From NCBI GenBank assembly GCA_015200345.1, contig CP054187.1, positions 186,001 to 250,000 of the forward strand: a DNA stretch of 64,000 nucleotides. The letters run 5' to 3'. This document shows, piece by piece, positions 25,292 through 33,968 of this stretch (position 1 is its first letter; each line of letters begins with the position of its first letter). Below the pieces are notes generated by a model. The model worked only from the letters and a program-made list of their open reading frames with translations. It searched no databases and was not told the DNA's origin. The DNA comes from Planctomycetia bacterium (GTDB lineage: Bacteria > Planctomycetota > Phycisphaerae > UBA1845 > UTPLA1). The position numbers were made by a program, and so were the translations under genes.

Positions 25292-27090
25292 TGCGGCGAT
25301 CAGCTTTCTTCATCAGAATGTTCGCGCTGATCACAGCGATTCCCGCCGCGTGGGGGACGACGCCGGTCCGCGCGCAGGAAATCAGCGCGAGCATCAACAC
25401 GACGCAGGCGCTGATGGGGGAGACGCTGATTGTTCAGGTGCAGGTCAAGAACCCCAAGCAGGCCTCCGCTCCCGAAGCGCCGAAGACGGACGACTTCGAA
25501 ATTCAAATGTCCGGCGCCGGGCCGCAGCAATCCAGCTCCACTTATATCATCAACAACAAACGATGGACCGATGTGACGTACACCTACACCTTCACCGCAC
25601 GGCCAAAACGGGCGGGCCGGCTGGTGTTGCCGCCGTTTCGCTTTCGCGAGGGTGGGGCGGTCTTCGCGACCGAACCGATCACGGTACAGGTCAGCCGGCA
25701 CATCGGCGGTGAGTTGTTGCTGGCGGAAGTGCAGTCGCGTCTGACGCGTGCCTACGTCGGCCAGCCGGTCGACCTGACGCTGGAGGTGTGGGTCAAGCAA
25801 TACGAGCGGGACGGATTTCGCCTCGACGTGAGCGACATGTGGACGCTGCTGATGCGCAATCAGCAGCTCAACTCGCTCGGCGTGTTCGAGAAAGTAGCAA
25901 CGCCCAAATGGAAGCCCGGCCAGCGCACCGACGAAGCCGGCAAGACGCACGAGTACTTCGTGTACCTGCTGGAGACAACGGTCTACCCAGAGCGGCCCGG
26001 GCCGTTCGACTTCGGCAGCATCGCGCTGGGGATGAATTATCCCATCACATTGCGGCGCGATGTCTTCGGGCGAATCTCCATCGATCGCGATCGCGTGGTG
26101 CAGGTGACGGCAAAGACGCCGAGCCTGGAAATCCTCCCGGTCCCAACTCAAGGTCGGCCCGCGGACTTCAACGGGGCCATCGGCCGATTCACCGTCACGG
26201 CGACGGCCAAACCAACGGAAGTAGCCGTCGGCGATCCGATCACGTTGACCTTGGCAATCCGCGGCAGCGGCACGCCATTGGAACGACTGAGTGCGCCAAA
26301 ATTGGCAAACGTCAGTGAATTGACGAAGGACTTCGACGTGCCCCTGGAGTCCCCCGCTGGTGAAGTCGAAGGCGATCGCAAGCTGTTCTCCGTCACCCTT
26401 CGCCCGCTGCGCGAAGACGTGACGCAGATTCCGTCGCTCCCGTTGAGCTACTTCGACCCGGACACCGAGAAGTTCGCCACGGCAAGAACCAAGGCACTCC
26501 CCATCCGCGTCAAGCCCGCCGAAAAGCTCGCGCTGCCGACGCAGCTCGGCTCACCCGGCGACGCGCGCCCCATGATCGCCCAGCCGACCGAGGCCACCGA
26601 AGGTCTGATCGCCAATTTCACCAATCCAGCCGATGTCCTTGTAAACCAGAGCCTCTCCGTCGGACCGGCAGGATGGAGTCTTCTAACGGCATGTCCTCTT
26701 GCATACGTGGCGGCATGGCTGGCGACGCGCCGCTTACGGCGTCTGGCGAGCGACGACAAAGTTCGGCGCTCATCCCAAGCGTATGGTACGGCCAAACGCA
26801 GACTGGCGTCAGGTGCGAACGACGACCCGGCCTCGCTGCGAACGGCTTTGTCGGCTTACATTGCCGACAAGTTCAGAAGCGATGGCACGGGCCTGACCCG
26901 CGCCGAGGCGGTGGCGTTGCTTCGGGCGCGCGGCGTCAAAGACGAGCTTGTCTCGGAGGTGGATCGACTGTTGGAAGCCCTCGAAACGGCGGAGTACGGC
27001 GGTGGACTGGCGGCACAGGACGCCAAGGACATCGGGCCCATGCGGGTTCGCGCGATCATTGATACGTTGGAAACGGTACGCGTGCGATGA
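25291..27090 (+). CDS. batD: BatD-like oxygen-tolerance membrane protein
   Basis: The 599-residue protein has a signal peptide, then repeated periplasmic Ig-like beta domains. These open with EISASINTTQALMGETLIVQ and include the BatD-type phrase TYTYTFTARPKRAGRLVLPP. A single helix near residue 460-480 (WSLLTACPLAYVAAWLA) leads to a cytoplasmic helical tail. ATG 25291 shares one base with the preceding TGA; GTG 25288 is an alternative. BatD is thought to display or assemble the VWA complex. Confidence 0.82.
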   Translation: MRRSAFFIRMFALITAIPAAWGTTPVRAQEISASINTTQALMGETLIVQVQVKNPKQASAPEAPKTDDFEIQMSGAGPQQSSSTYIINNKRWTDVTYTYTFTARPKRAGRLVLPPFRFREGGAVFATEPITVQVSRHIGGELLLAEVQSRLTRAYVGQPVDLTLEVWVKQYERDGFRLDVSDMWTLLMRNQQLNSLGVFEKVATPKWKPGQRTDEAGKTHEYFVYLLETTVYPERPGPFDFGSIALGMNYPITLRRDVFGRISIDRDRVVQVTAKTPSLEILPVPTQGRPADFNGAIGRFTVTATAKPTEVAVGDPITLTLAIRGSGTPLERLSAPKLANVSELTKDFDVPLESPAGEVEGDRKLFSVTLRPLREDVTQIPSLPLSYFDPDTEKFATARTKALPIRVKPAEKLALPTQLGSPGDARPMIAQPTEATEGLIANFTNPADVLVNQSLSVGPAGWSLLTACPLAYVAAWLATRRLRRLASDDKVRRSSQAYGTAKRRLASGANDDPASLRTALSAYIADKFRSDGTGLTRAEAVALLRARGVKDELVSEVDRLLEALETAEYGGGLAAQDAKDIGPMRVRAIIDTLETVRVR

Positions 27091-27968
27091 AGCGATTGAG
27101 CTTGGTAATTGTGGCCGTTCTGATGAGCGTGTTGCCCGCGCGGGCGCCGGCGCAAGCACGGACGTCGCCGCCGGAGACTCCCGTTGAACGCGCCGCCCTG
27201 ACCAACGAGAGCCTTTTCGAAGCAGCCCTGCGAAGCTACGAACAGGGCATCGCGCAAGGCGGCGGCACCAATCCGCAATCGCGCCGGCTTCTCGAAGAGG
27301 CTCTCGAAGGATTCGTGGAGTTGACGCGCCGCGGCATTCGCAACGGCCGGCTCTACTTCAACATCGGCAACGCGCACATGCAGTTGGGCGAGCTGGGCGA
27401 GGCGATTCTCAACTACCGAATTGCGCTGCAATTGGCCCGCGGCGAACCGGCGATCCTTCACAACCTCGATGCCGCTCGCAAACTGCGCCGCATGACGTTT
27501 GCCCGGCCGACCGTCAGCGTCGTGCGCGACACGCTTTTCGCCTGGCACGATCACACGTCTCCCGCTTCACGCCTGCGCGTCGCCCTGGGAGCCTACGGCT
27601 GCTTCTGGCTGTTGCTGCTGATTGGTTTGCGCACAGGGCGGCGACCTGCGCTGGTCTGGTCCTGCCTCTTCACGGGCCTCATCGCGCTGGCCGCCGGCGG
27701 CAGCGTGGCCTACGAACAGATCACCACCGCGCAAGGCCGCGAAGGCGTCATCATGCAATCGGAAGTCGTGCTGCGCAAGGGAAACGGCCAGTACTACGAT
27801 CCCGCGCTCATCCAGCCGCTTCCGGAGGGCGTGGAATTTCGCGTGTTAGCGTCGCGTGAAGATGTATCCGGCGCGACGTGGTACCAGATTGAACTGCCGG
27901 ACGGCAAGGAGGGCTGGCTCCCGGCCGATGCGGTTCGCCTGATTGGACTCGATTCACCGAGCGGGTAG
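27087..27968 (+). CDS. batE: BatE-like protein with TPR, membrane helices and SH3b domain
   Basis: The 293-residue protein has a cleavable signal (about residues 1-25), a TPR pair (NGRLYFNIGNAHMQLGELGEA), and two membrane helices near 165-185 and 190-210. A C-terminal bacterial SH3 domain follows, ending in DGKEGWLPADAVRLIG. This is the standard BatE layout and closes the operon. SH3b domains often bind cell-wall peptides, so this end may contact peptidoglycan. Confidence 0.82.
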   Translation: MKRLSLVIVAVLMSVLPARAPAQARTSPPETPVERAALTNESLFEAALRSYEQGIAQGGGTNPQSRRLLEEALEGFVELTRRGIRNGRLYFNIGNAHMQLGELGEAILNYRIALQLARGEPAILHNLDAARKLRRMTFARPTVSVVRDTLFAWHDHTSPASRLRVALGAYGCFWLLLLIGLRTGRRPALVWSCLFTGLIALAAGGSVAYEQITTAQGREGVIMQSEVVLRKGNGQYYDPALIQPLPEGVEFRVLASREDVSGATWYQIELPDGKEGWLPADAVRLIGLDSPSG

Positions 27969-28057
27969 GATGTATCGGAGACGCACGCGAACGCGCGTGT
28001 TCCGCATTCGCCGTGCCCGGCACGGAAGCGGTGGGGCGATTGATTTGAGGATTTCCC

Positions 28058-28564
28058 ATGGCCACGCAGCCAGCAAGCAAACCATCCGGGCCGCTTTCCG
28101 GTGTGCTGGGGTTGATTGTCTTCATCGTACTTCTCGGGACGGCCGGATTCTTGAGCTATCGCACGCTGACCTCGGCCGAGCCGGCCGCGCCCCGATCCAT
28201 CGACCGCGATTTTGTCTGCTCCGAGACAGGCAAACATTTTCGATATGCCTTGCAGATAGGGGAGTCGTGGCCGATCCCGTCGCCTTTTTCAAAAAAGCAA
28301 ACAGGCTATCCCGCCGAACGCTGCTACTGGACGCGCGAGGGAAAGCGCAAGTCCGAACCCACCTACATCATTCTCAACGAGATGTTGAACAAACCCGGCG
28401 ACACCATCTGTCCCGACTGTGGCCGAATCGTGATTGGCCACAACCCCGAGCCGCCCATGAGCGTGCCGCTCGCCGATGCGCCAACGTCGCAGTCAGCGCC
28501 CCCAACCGCCGCGTCGCCGGCGTCGCAAACGGCCCCGGTCGGTTCCCAACCCGCCAAGCCTTGA
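28058..28564 (+). CDS. single-pass membrane protein with CPDC motif
   Basis: This 168-residue protein has a short polar N-terminus and one membrane helix (about residues 17-36). The external domain carries four cysteines, in DFVCSETG, ERCYW and the pair CPDC, which could form a zinc site. The tail after residue 130 is Pro/Ser/Ala-rich. No named family is recognised. It lies 89 nt after the Bat operon and 194 nt before the TerC-type gene. Confidence 0.65.
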   Translation: MATQPASKPSGPLSGVLGLIVFIVLLGTAGFLSYRTLTSAEPAAPRSIDRDFVCSETGKHFRYALQIGESWPIPSPFSKKQTGYPAERCYWTREGKRKSEPTYIILNEMLNKPGDTICPDCGRIVIGHNPEPPMSVPLADAPTSQSAPPTAASPASQTAPVGSQPAKP

Positions 28565-28758
28565 CTCAAGACCGGGCTTATGCATCGCAATACATGGTGA
28601 ATTGCACGGCGCACCGCCTGTGCTCGACGCCGATGGGGGATTGTCCCTACACTTTCCCTCCGCGCGGTGTGTTGATCGCAGCATGATGAATCGCCGAAGG
28701 CGGGAGGAGTGGCTCGGCGGGGAGCGCGGCGATTACCACGAAGGAGCTTGCAGCACCA

Positions 28759-29727
28759 ATGGAATTCTGGCTGTGGGGTGGATTTGTCGCGTTCGTACTC
28801 ATTATGCTCGCCCTGGACTTGGGTGTGCTGAATCGCAAGGCCCATGTTGTCAACACGCGGGAGGCGCTGATCTGGGCGGGGTTCTGTGTCTTTCTCGCGC
28901 TGATGTTCAATGTCTTTCTGTACTTCGCCTACGACCGCAACTGGTTCGACATCGCCACGCGCGGCGGCACGCTCTCGGGCAAGGCGGCCGCGATGCAGTT
29001 CTTCACCGGATGGCTGATCGAACAATCGTTGAGCCTCGACAACATTTTTGTCATCGCGCTGATTTTTCAATACTTCTCGGTGCCGCGCATTCACCAGCAC
29101 CGCACGCTCTTCTGGGGCATCATCGGCGCGCTCGCCATGCGCATGGCGATGATCCTCGCCGGGGCGGCGCTCATCCAGCGATTCACCTGGACCATCTATG
29201 TGTTCGGGGTTCTGCTATTATATACAGCTGTAAAGATGTACCGCTCGCAGGACGAGGCCGTCGAGCCGAATCGCAACCCGCTGGTGAAGCTGGCGCGAAA
29301 GCTGTACCCCGTCACGGACGAATTCCACGGCGAGAAGTTCTTCGTACGCGTGGATGGCCGCCGGGCGATCACGCCGCTCTTTCTCGTCCTGCTGGTGATT
29401 GAGAGCACCGACCTGCTGTTCGCGGTGGATTCCATCCCGGCGATCTTCGCGATCACCAAGGACCCCTTCATTGTGTTCACGTCCAATGTTTTCGCGATTC
29501 TGAACCTGCGGTCGCTCTATTTCGTATTAGCCAGTATGCTGGAGAAGTTCAAGTATCTCAAGCCGAGTCTTGTCTTCGTGCTGGCATACGTCGGCGTCAA
29601 GATGCTGGTGTCGCATCACTATCACATTCCGACGGCGTTCTCGCTGGCCGTCATCATCGGCATCCTCGCGGTCGGCATCCTCGCGTCGGTGATCAGCAGC
29701 CAGCGCGAGAAGAGCCGGAGCGCCTGA
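28759..29727 (+). CDS. TerC/Alx-family integral membrane protein
   Basis: TerC/Alx proteins export manganese or related metals. The 322-residue protein has about nine helices. The two acidic repeats of the family are EQSLSLDNIFVIALIF in the first half and ESTDLLFAVDSIPAIFAIT in the second, which provide metal-binding Asp/Glu residues inside the membrane. AAGGAG lies about 13 nt before ATG 28759. The PGPGW protein starts 1 nt after its stop, so the two are co-transcribed. I found no Mn riboswitch upstream. Confidence 0.92.
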   Translation: MEFWLWGGFVAFVLIMLALDLGVLNRKAHVVNTREALIWAGFCVFLALMFNVFLYFAYDRNWFDIATRGGTLSGKAAAMQFFTGWLIEQSLSLDNIFVIALIFQYFSVPRIHQHRTLFWGIIGALAMRMAMILAGAALIQRFTWTIYVFGVLLLYTAVKMYRSQDEAVEPNRNPLVKLARKLYPVTDEFHGEKFFVRVDGRRAITPLFLVLLVIESTDLLFAVDSIPAIFAITKDPFIVFTSNVFAILNLRSLYFVLASMLEKFKYLKPSLVFVLAYVGVKMLVSHHYHIPTAFSLAVIIGILAVGILASVISSQREKSRSA

Positions 29728-29728
29728 T

Positions 29729-30085
29729 ATGCTATTCAAGACCGCCAGACGACTGGTCATCATCATCGTCGGCTTCACGGTCGTGTTGATCGGCATAGCG
29801 CTGATCGTCCTGCCGGGGCCGGCGTTCCTGGTGATTCCCGCGGGCCTGGCGATTCTGGGTACGGAGTTTCTCTGGGCGAAACGGTTGATGAACCGCATCA
29901 AGCGCAAGACCGGGGCCGTGCTGGGGAAGTTCGAGACCGTTGTCTTCTGCCCGAACTGCGAGGCCGATCTGGTTGGCAAGCAACTCAAACCCGGCCATGT
30001 CTGCCCGGAATGCGACGCGCCGATATCGTCCGATACGGCTGACCGGGCCAATGCCGAGCAGGCCCGTCGAACGTCAAAGAACTGA
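29729..30085 (+). CDS. PGPGW-type membrane protein fused to a zinc ribbon
   Basis: In this 118-residue protein the first ~65 residues form two helices of the PGPGW family (VVLIGIALIVLPGPAFLVIP, then GLAILGTEFLWAKRLM). A C-terminal zinc ribbon with CPNC and CPEC follows, 17 residues apart. The combination of a PGPGW membrane part with a soluble zinc ribbon is unusual to me. Its start directly follows the TerC stop. Its last 12 nt overlap the SEC-C gene on the opposite strand. Confidence 0.75.
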   Translation: MLFKTARRLVIIIVGFTVVLIGIALIVLPGPAFLVIPAGLAILGTEFLWAKRLMNRIKRKTGAVLGKFETVVFCPNCEADLVGKQLKPGHVCPECDAPISSDTADRANAEQARRTSKN

Positions 30086-30556
30086 ATCGTCTTCTCGCTT
30101 CTGCGCGGCCGGGGCGGCGGCGGGGGAGGGGCGCCAGGCTCGCAATACTTCGTCCGGAATAGGAAATCGGTAGGCTTCGGGCTGCTCCACCCAGGGCGGC
30201 AGGGCGGGGCGGGGCAGGGGGTGATCTTCCAGCCGATGCTTCAACGTGCTGGCGCGGCGTCGGCCGGGGTAGGACTTGTGCGCCCAAAGCCTCCAGCACA
30301 TGTCGATGACTTCATCGCGCAGCCTGACGACATCACGATTGCGACAGCAGTCAAAATAAACCCTCCCCGATCCGCATGGACACGGCGCTTCCGGTGCGAT
30401 CCGCCCCAGGCGGAGATAGTGCTCGGCCAGAATCCGGTCGCGCTGCCGGACCCGCGCGGCCCGATTGACCAGCATGAGGCCAACCATCGCCGCTGTGCCG
30501 AACGCAACAAGCATCAGAACCAGGAACAGCGCTGGCATTGCATCGTCTGATGCCAC
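30074..30556 (-). CDS. membrane-anchored SEC-C motif protein
   Basis: This 160-residue protein has one N-terminal helix (about residues 7-28) and a basic stretch. It then has the SEC-C zinc motif CPCGSGRVYFDCC, the same motif that ends SecA and many small metal-binding proteins. A Pro-rich C-terminal ~50 residues follows. The motif binds zinc; the cellular role is not known. A start at ATG 30538 is also possible. Confidence 0.75.
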   Translation of the reverse strand: MASDDAMPALFLVLMLVAFGTAAMVGLMLVNRAARVRQRDRILAEHYLRLGRIAPEAPCPCGSGRVYFDCCRNRDVVRLRDEVIDMCWRLWAHKSYPGRRRASTLKHRLEDHPLPRPALPPWVEQPEAYRFPIPDEVLRAWRPSPAAAPAAQKREDDSVL

Positions 30557-30592
30557 GAATCATTCTCCTGCCGAGCGCCACGCCGCTCCGCG

Positions 30593-31978
30593 TCACTCTC
30601 GCGCGGGCCACGGGTACGCGACGACGCTGCGATGGCCGTCGCGATCCACGGCGCGAATGCCGAAGACGTAGTGGTCTTTGGATAGTTCGTGTGTGTAGCT
30701 TGAAACCAGACCGACCGGTCGAGACGCCTCCCACGTCGGAGCGCTGGTTCTGCGCCAGACCACTTCGTATCCGGCCAGGTCCGGCTCTTTGCCGAGATCC
30801 CATGCGAGCGTCGTCGTGTTTTCGAGTTTGGCCGTGATGACCCGCGCATTGGCGGGCGGCGCCGGCGCGAGGGCCAGCGATGCCAGCGCTGCGGCGTTTA
30901 CACGAGCGACGCGCGTCAGGTAGGCGAAGTCCACGTGTTCCACGACATCGCCATACGAGCGGCCGCCCTCGGTGCGCACGTTCTGATGCTGCCGGTCGTA
31001 GTTTTCCTGCATCTCGGTGATGCGGATCGCCGGGTATCCCTGTTCGCTGAAGGCCGTGTGATCGCCGCCGCGAAGGAAGCGATCTTTGCGATACACCAGC
31101 ATCGTCTCGAATGCGGGCATGTAACGGCACGCGGTCTCTTCGAAATATCGCGCCAGCTGTCGCGCGGGGGAATCGCTTTCCGCACCGATGGCGATGCGAA
31201 TCTTGCGGTCTTCCTCCGATTCCTGCGCCGGTATGCCCTCGCTGAAGACCCGCACACGCCGATCATCCCGAACGCCCAGCGTGTTGATCGAGTTGCCGAC
31301 GATGTCGTTCGTGATCATGCCCGCGATGTTCGCATTCCGCAGGCGGTACTGCTTCGCCAGAAACCGTGAACCGACGAGGCCTTGTTCCTCGCCGGCAACG
31401 CAGGCAAATACGAGCGTCGCGTCGAACGCATGACGCGACATGACCCGCGCCAGCTCCATCACCACCGCGACGCCGCTGGCATCGTCGTTCGCTCCCGGCG
31501 CGTCGGACGCGGCGTCCTTCGGGTCGCTGGGGATCGAGTCGTAGTGTCCGCTGATCAGATAGATGCGGTCTTTCGAAGCAGGATCCGCACCCGGCAGCGT
31601 CGCCAGAATGTTCACGACTTCCACGTCTCGAAAGACGCGGTTGCCGTCGGCCTTGGCGGTGAAGGATTGGGCCTCGACGCTTAATCGCCCGCCGGACTGG
31701 GCGGCGATCTTGTCCATTTCGGCTTTGATCCAGCGCCGCGCCGCGCCGATGCCACGGAATTCACTTTGGGTCTCGCTCAACGTGTGCCGCGTGCCAAAGG
31801 ACGCGAGCTTCTCCACGGTCGCGCGGAGGCGGTCCTGCGATATTTCAGCGACGATCTGTCGCACCTGCGGATGGCCGCCCGGCGCGCAGCCGACGACAAC
31901 CAATAGCGGCGCGCACAAGAACGGCAACAATGCTCCGGATATACGATTACGTTTCCTTGCCAAGCAGTTCGAGCGCAT
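30593..31978 (-). CDS. M28-family metallopeptidase lipoprotein
   Basis: The 461-residue protein is a secreted zinc aminopeptidase of family M28. The signal peptide ends in the lipobox-like LLVVVGC. Zinc ligands and catalytic residues are visible in SGHYDSIP, GANDDASGVAV, AGEEQGLVGS, ITNDIVGNS and GGDHTAFSEQG. A fibronectin-III-like beta domain forms the last ~100 residues. ATG 31978 was chosen because it gives a clean lipoprotein signal. It lies 32 nt inside the end of the upstream CCA-enzyme gene on the same strand. Confidence 0.88.
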   Translation of the reverse strand: MRSNCLARKRNRISGALLPFLCAPLLVVVGCAPGGHPQVRQIVAEISQDRLRATVEKLASFGTRHTLSETQSEFRGIGAARRWIKAEMDKIAAQSGGRLSVEAQSFTAKADGNRVFRDVEVVNILATLPGADPASKDRIYLISGHYDSIPSDPKDAASDAPGANDDASGVAVVMELARVMSRHAFDATLVFACVAGEEQGLVGSRFLAKQYRLRNANIAGMITNDIVGNSINTLGVRDDRRVRVFSEGIPAQESEEDRKIRIAIGAESDSPARQLARYFEETACRYMPAFETMLVYRKDRFLRGGDHTAFSEQGYPAIRITEMQENYDRQHQNVRTEGGRSYGDVVEHVDFAYLTRVARVNAAALASLALAPAPPANARVITAKLENTTTLAWDLGKEPDLAGYEVVWRRTSAPTWEASRPVGLVSSYTHELSKDHYVFGIRAVDRDGHRSVVAYPWPARE

Positions 31979-33212
31979 AGCGGTGTGCGGATTCCCGGGT
32001 GGACAGCTCGCCGTTGAGTTGAGCATAGTACACTTGATCAAGCACTTTCTTGTAAATGGGGCCGCGCGGCACGTTCAGCCGCGCCAGGTCGTCGCCGGTC
32101 AGCAGAGGTCTGGGCGCGACATCCTGCTGGGGAATGGCGCGGATGCGAGCCCGAATTCGCCGGTACGGTGCCAACGATTGCTCCGTGGCTCGGAGCCGTG
32201 CTGCGAACATCGAAACAAGATCGCCGAATGCTTCGTGCGCCATGAGCAGCTTCAAGTCCGCCAGCGTCAGCCGGCCAGGTTCATTCAGCGCATTCTGCTT
32301 TTCGTGCACCCACGTGACCGTTCGCCGCGTTTGATTGCTGCATCGAAGCGCATCGCAAGACTCGCCGACCTTCGCGCGCGACATGGCGTGGAGTACGACT
32401 GCGAGACAGAGATCGGCGCTGCTTCGTACCGGCAATTCGCCCAGCCAATCTTCGATCAGGTTTTCGTGACCGCGCAGGGCCTGCGCTTGCGGCCACAGAT
32501 GAAACAAGACCCCGCTGCGATGAAGCAACGAGAACGCCTTCGCCCGGCGGGGATGCTCGAACATGGCGATCAGCTCGGTCCAGATGCGTTCGGGGCTGAT
32601 TCGCGCGATCGCCGGAGCATGTTCGCGCATCGCTGCCCACGTCCCACGCTCGATCTCAAAATCAAGCCGGGCCGCGAATCGTATCGCGCGGAGCAAACGA
32701 AGATGGTCCTCGGCAAACCGGCGATCCGGTGATCCAATCGCACGAATCACGCGACGCTTCAGGTCGTTCTGCCCGTCGACGTGGTCGATGACGCATCGCG
32801 CGATCGGATCATAAAACATGCCGTTGATCGTGAAATCGCGCCGCGCCGCATCGTGCCGCGCGTCGGTGAATCGCACGGCGGCAGGGCGGCGGCCGTCGGC
32901 GTAGTCCCCGTCGGTGCGAAAGGTCGCCGTCTCGATGGCGTACGGCCCGATTCGAACCAGGACGACGCCGAACTTCGCGCCGACTTGCTGCGTCCGCCGG
33001 AACAGACGGATGACCTCGCGCGGCTCTGCCGAGGTGGCCACGTCGTAGTCGTCGGGCCGTTTGCCCAGCAGCATGTCGCGCACGCAGCCGCCGGCGAAGT
33101 AGGCGACATGGCCCGCCGTTTGCAAGGCGCGGACGACCCGCAGCGCCGCGCCGCGGGGCGTGAGCGTCTGTCGTTCGGCAGGTGAAAGTGGCCGAGCAGG
33201 GCGGGAGGACAT
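31947..33212 (-). CDS. CCA tRNA nucleotidyltransferase / poly(A) polymerase family
   Basis: Class II nucleotidyltransferases of this family add CCA to tRNA 3' ends or poly(A) to RNA. The 421-residue protein shows AYFAGGCVRDMLLG, the catalytic DYD in RPDDYDVATSA, RRDFTINGMFYDP, and RLLRAIRFAARLDFEIE. The tRNA gene in this window lacks an encoded CCA, so the CCA activity is needed. Sequence alone does not separate CCA from poly(A) addition. Confidence 0.9.
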   Translation of the reverse strand: MSSRPARPLSPAERQTLTPRGAALRVVRALQTAGHVAYFAGGCVRDMLLGKRPDDYDVATSAEPREVIRLFRRTQQVGAKFGVVLVRIGPYAIETATFRTDGDYADGRRPAAVRFTDARHDAARRDFTINGMFYDPIARCVIDHVDGQNDLKRRVIRAIGSPDRRFAEDHLRLLRAIRFAARLDFEIERGTWAAMREHAPAIARISPERIWTELIAMFEHPRRAKAFSLLHRSGVLFHLWPQAQALRGHENLIEDWLGELPVRSSADLCLAVVLHAMSRAKVGESCDALRCSNQTRRTVTWVHEKQNALNEPGRLTLADLKLLMAHEAFGDLVSMFAARLRATEQSLAPYRRIRARIRAIPQQDVAPRPLLTGDDLARLNVPRGPIYKKVLDQVYYAQLNGELSTRESAHRYALELLGKET

Positions 33213-33230
33213 GGCATCAATGCGGGCGGC

Positions 33231-33836
33231 TTACGCTCCCTCAACAGCAAATGGTCGGTACAAGGTGATGGTCATCGTACCGTAAGAGCGAGCTTCGTGG
33301 GCATGCCAACGGCCGGCCATTCGCGGCGGTGCGGAAAAGCGAATATCGTGCCGCCAGACCAGGGTCGAATCGGCTTCGATCGGCACCTGGTCTCCAAGCC
33401 GCTCGAACACTCGGACAATCGGCGCGCCGGCCTCGACTTTCTCACTCAACGGATAGGGCGGATCAACGAAGATGAGACCATACGCGCTGTTTGGCTGCGG
33501 CGGTCGGGCCAGGAGCGTCTCGGCAGCCGTGGGGACAACGGTCGCGCCGTTGATTTTCAGCGCCTGGAGATTTTCACGCAGGCATTGAAGCGCAGCCGGA
33601 TCGCGTTCTACGAATGTCACCGAAGCGGCTCCGCGCGAAACCGCTTCGATTCCCAGCGACCCTGCGCCGCTATACAGGTCAAGCACGTGCAATGCCGGCA
33701 ACTGCCCGGGCATCGCCAACCGCGCCCCCAGCCAGTCGAACAACGCGACTTTGACCCGATCAAGGATCGGCCTCGTCGCCAGTCCCGGCGGCGCAACAAG
33801 CGGCCGGCCACGATGTATCCCAGCGATGACGCGCAT
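33231..33836 (-). CDS. rsmD: 16S rRNA (guanine966-N2)-methyltransferase RsmD
   Basis: RsmD methylates G966 of 16S rRNA. From ATG 33836 the protein has 201 residues, close to the family length. It starts with the typical MRVIAGIHRGRPLVAP, then the SAM site VLDLYSGAGSLGIEAVSRGA and the catalytic FVDPPYPL. The open frame continues far upstream across the hisS start region without similarity. It lies 18 nt upstream of the CCA-enzyme gene. Confidence 0.93.
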   Translation of the reverse strand: MRVIAGIHRGRPLVAPPGLATRPILDRVKVALFDWLGARLAMPGQLPALHVLDLYSGAGSLGIEAVSRGAASVTFVERDPAALQCLRENLQALKINGATVVPTAAETLLARPPQPNSAYGLIFVDPPYPLSEKVEAGAPIVRVFERLGDQVPIEADSTLVWRHDIRFSAPPRMAGRWHAHEARSYGTMTITLYRPFAVEGA

Positions 33837-33968
33837 GCTCGGAGAGTATATCGCCTTGGCTGCGGCGGAGGCACGGCGCGAGTCGGTTTGACCCGTGCCC
33901 GAAGCGTTCATAGAATCGAGCCGTAGCGTGGCGTTGATCCAGTATTCATTATCCAACCGGCTCCCCGC

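Noticed and set aside
28565-28758. Manganese (yybP-ykoY) riboswitch ahead of the TerC-type gene
   Set aside because: The leader is long enough, but I could not find the conserved core sequences of that riboswitch, and no stable matching stem set is seen.
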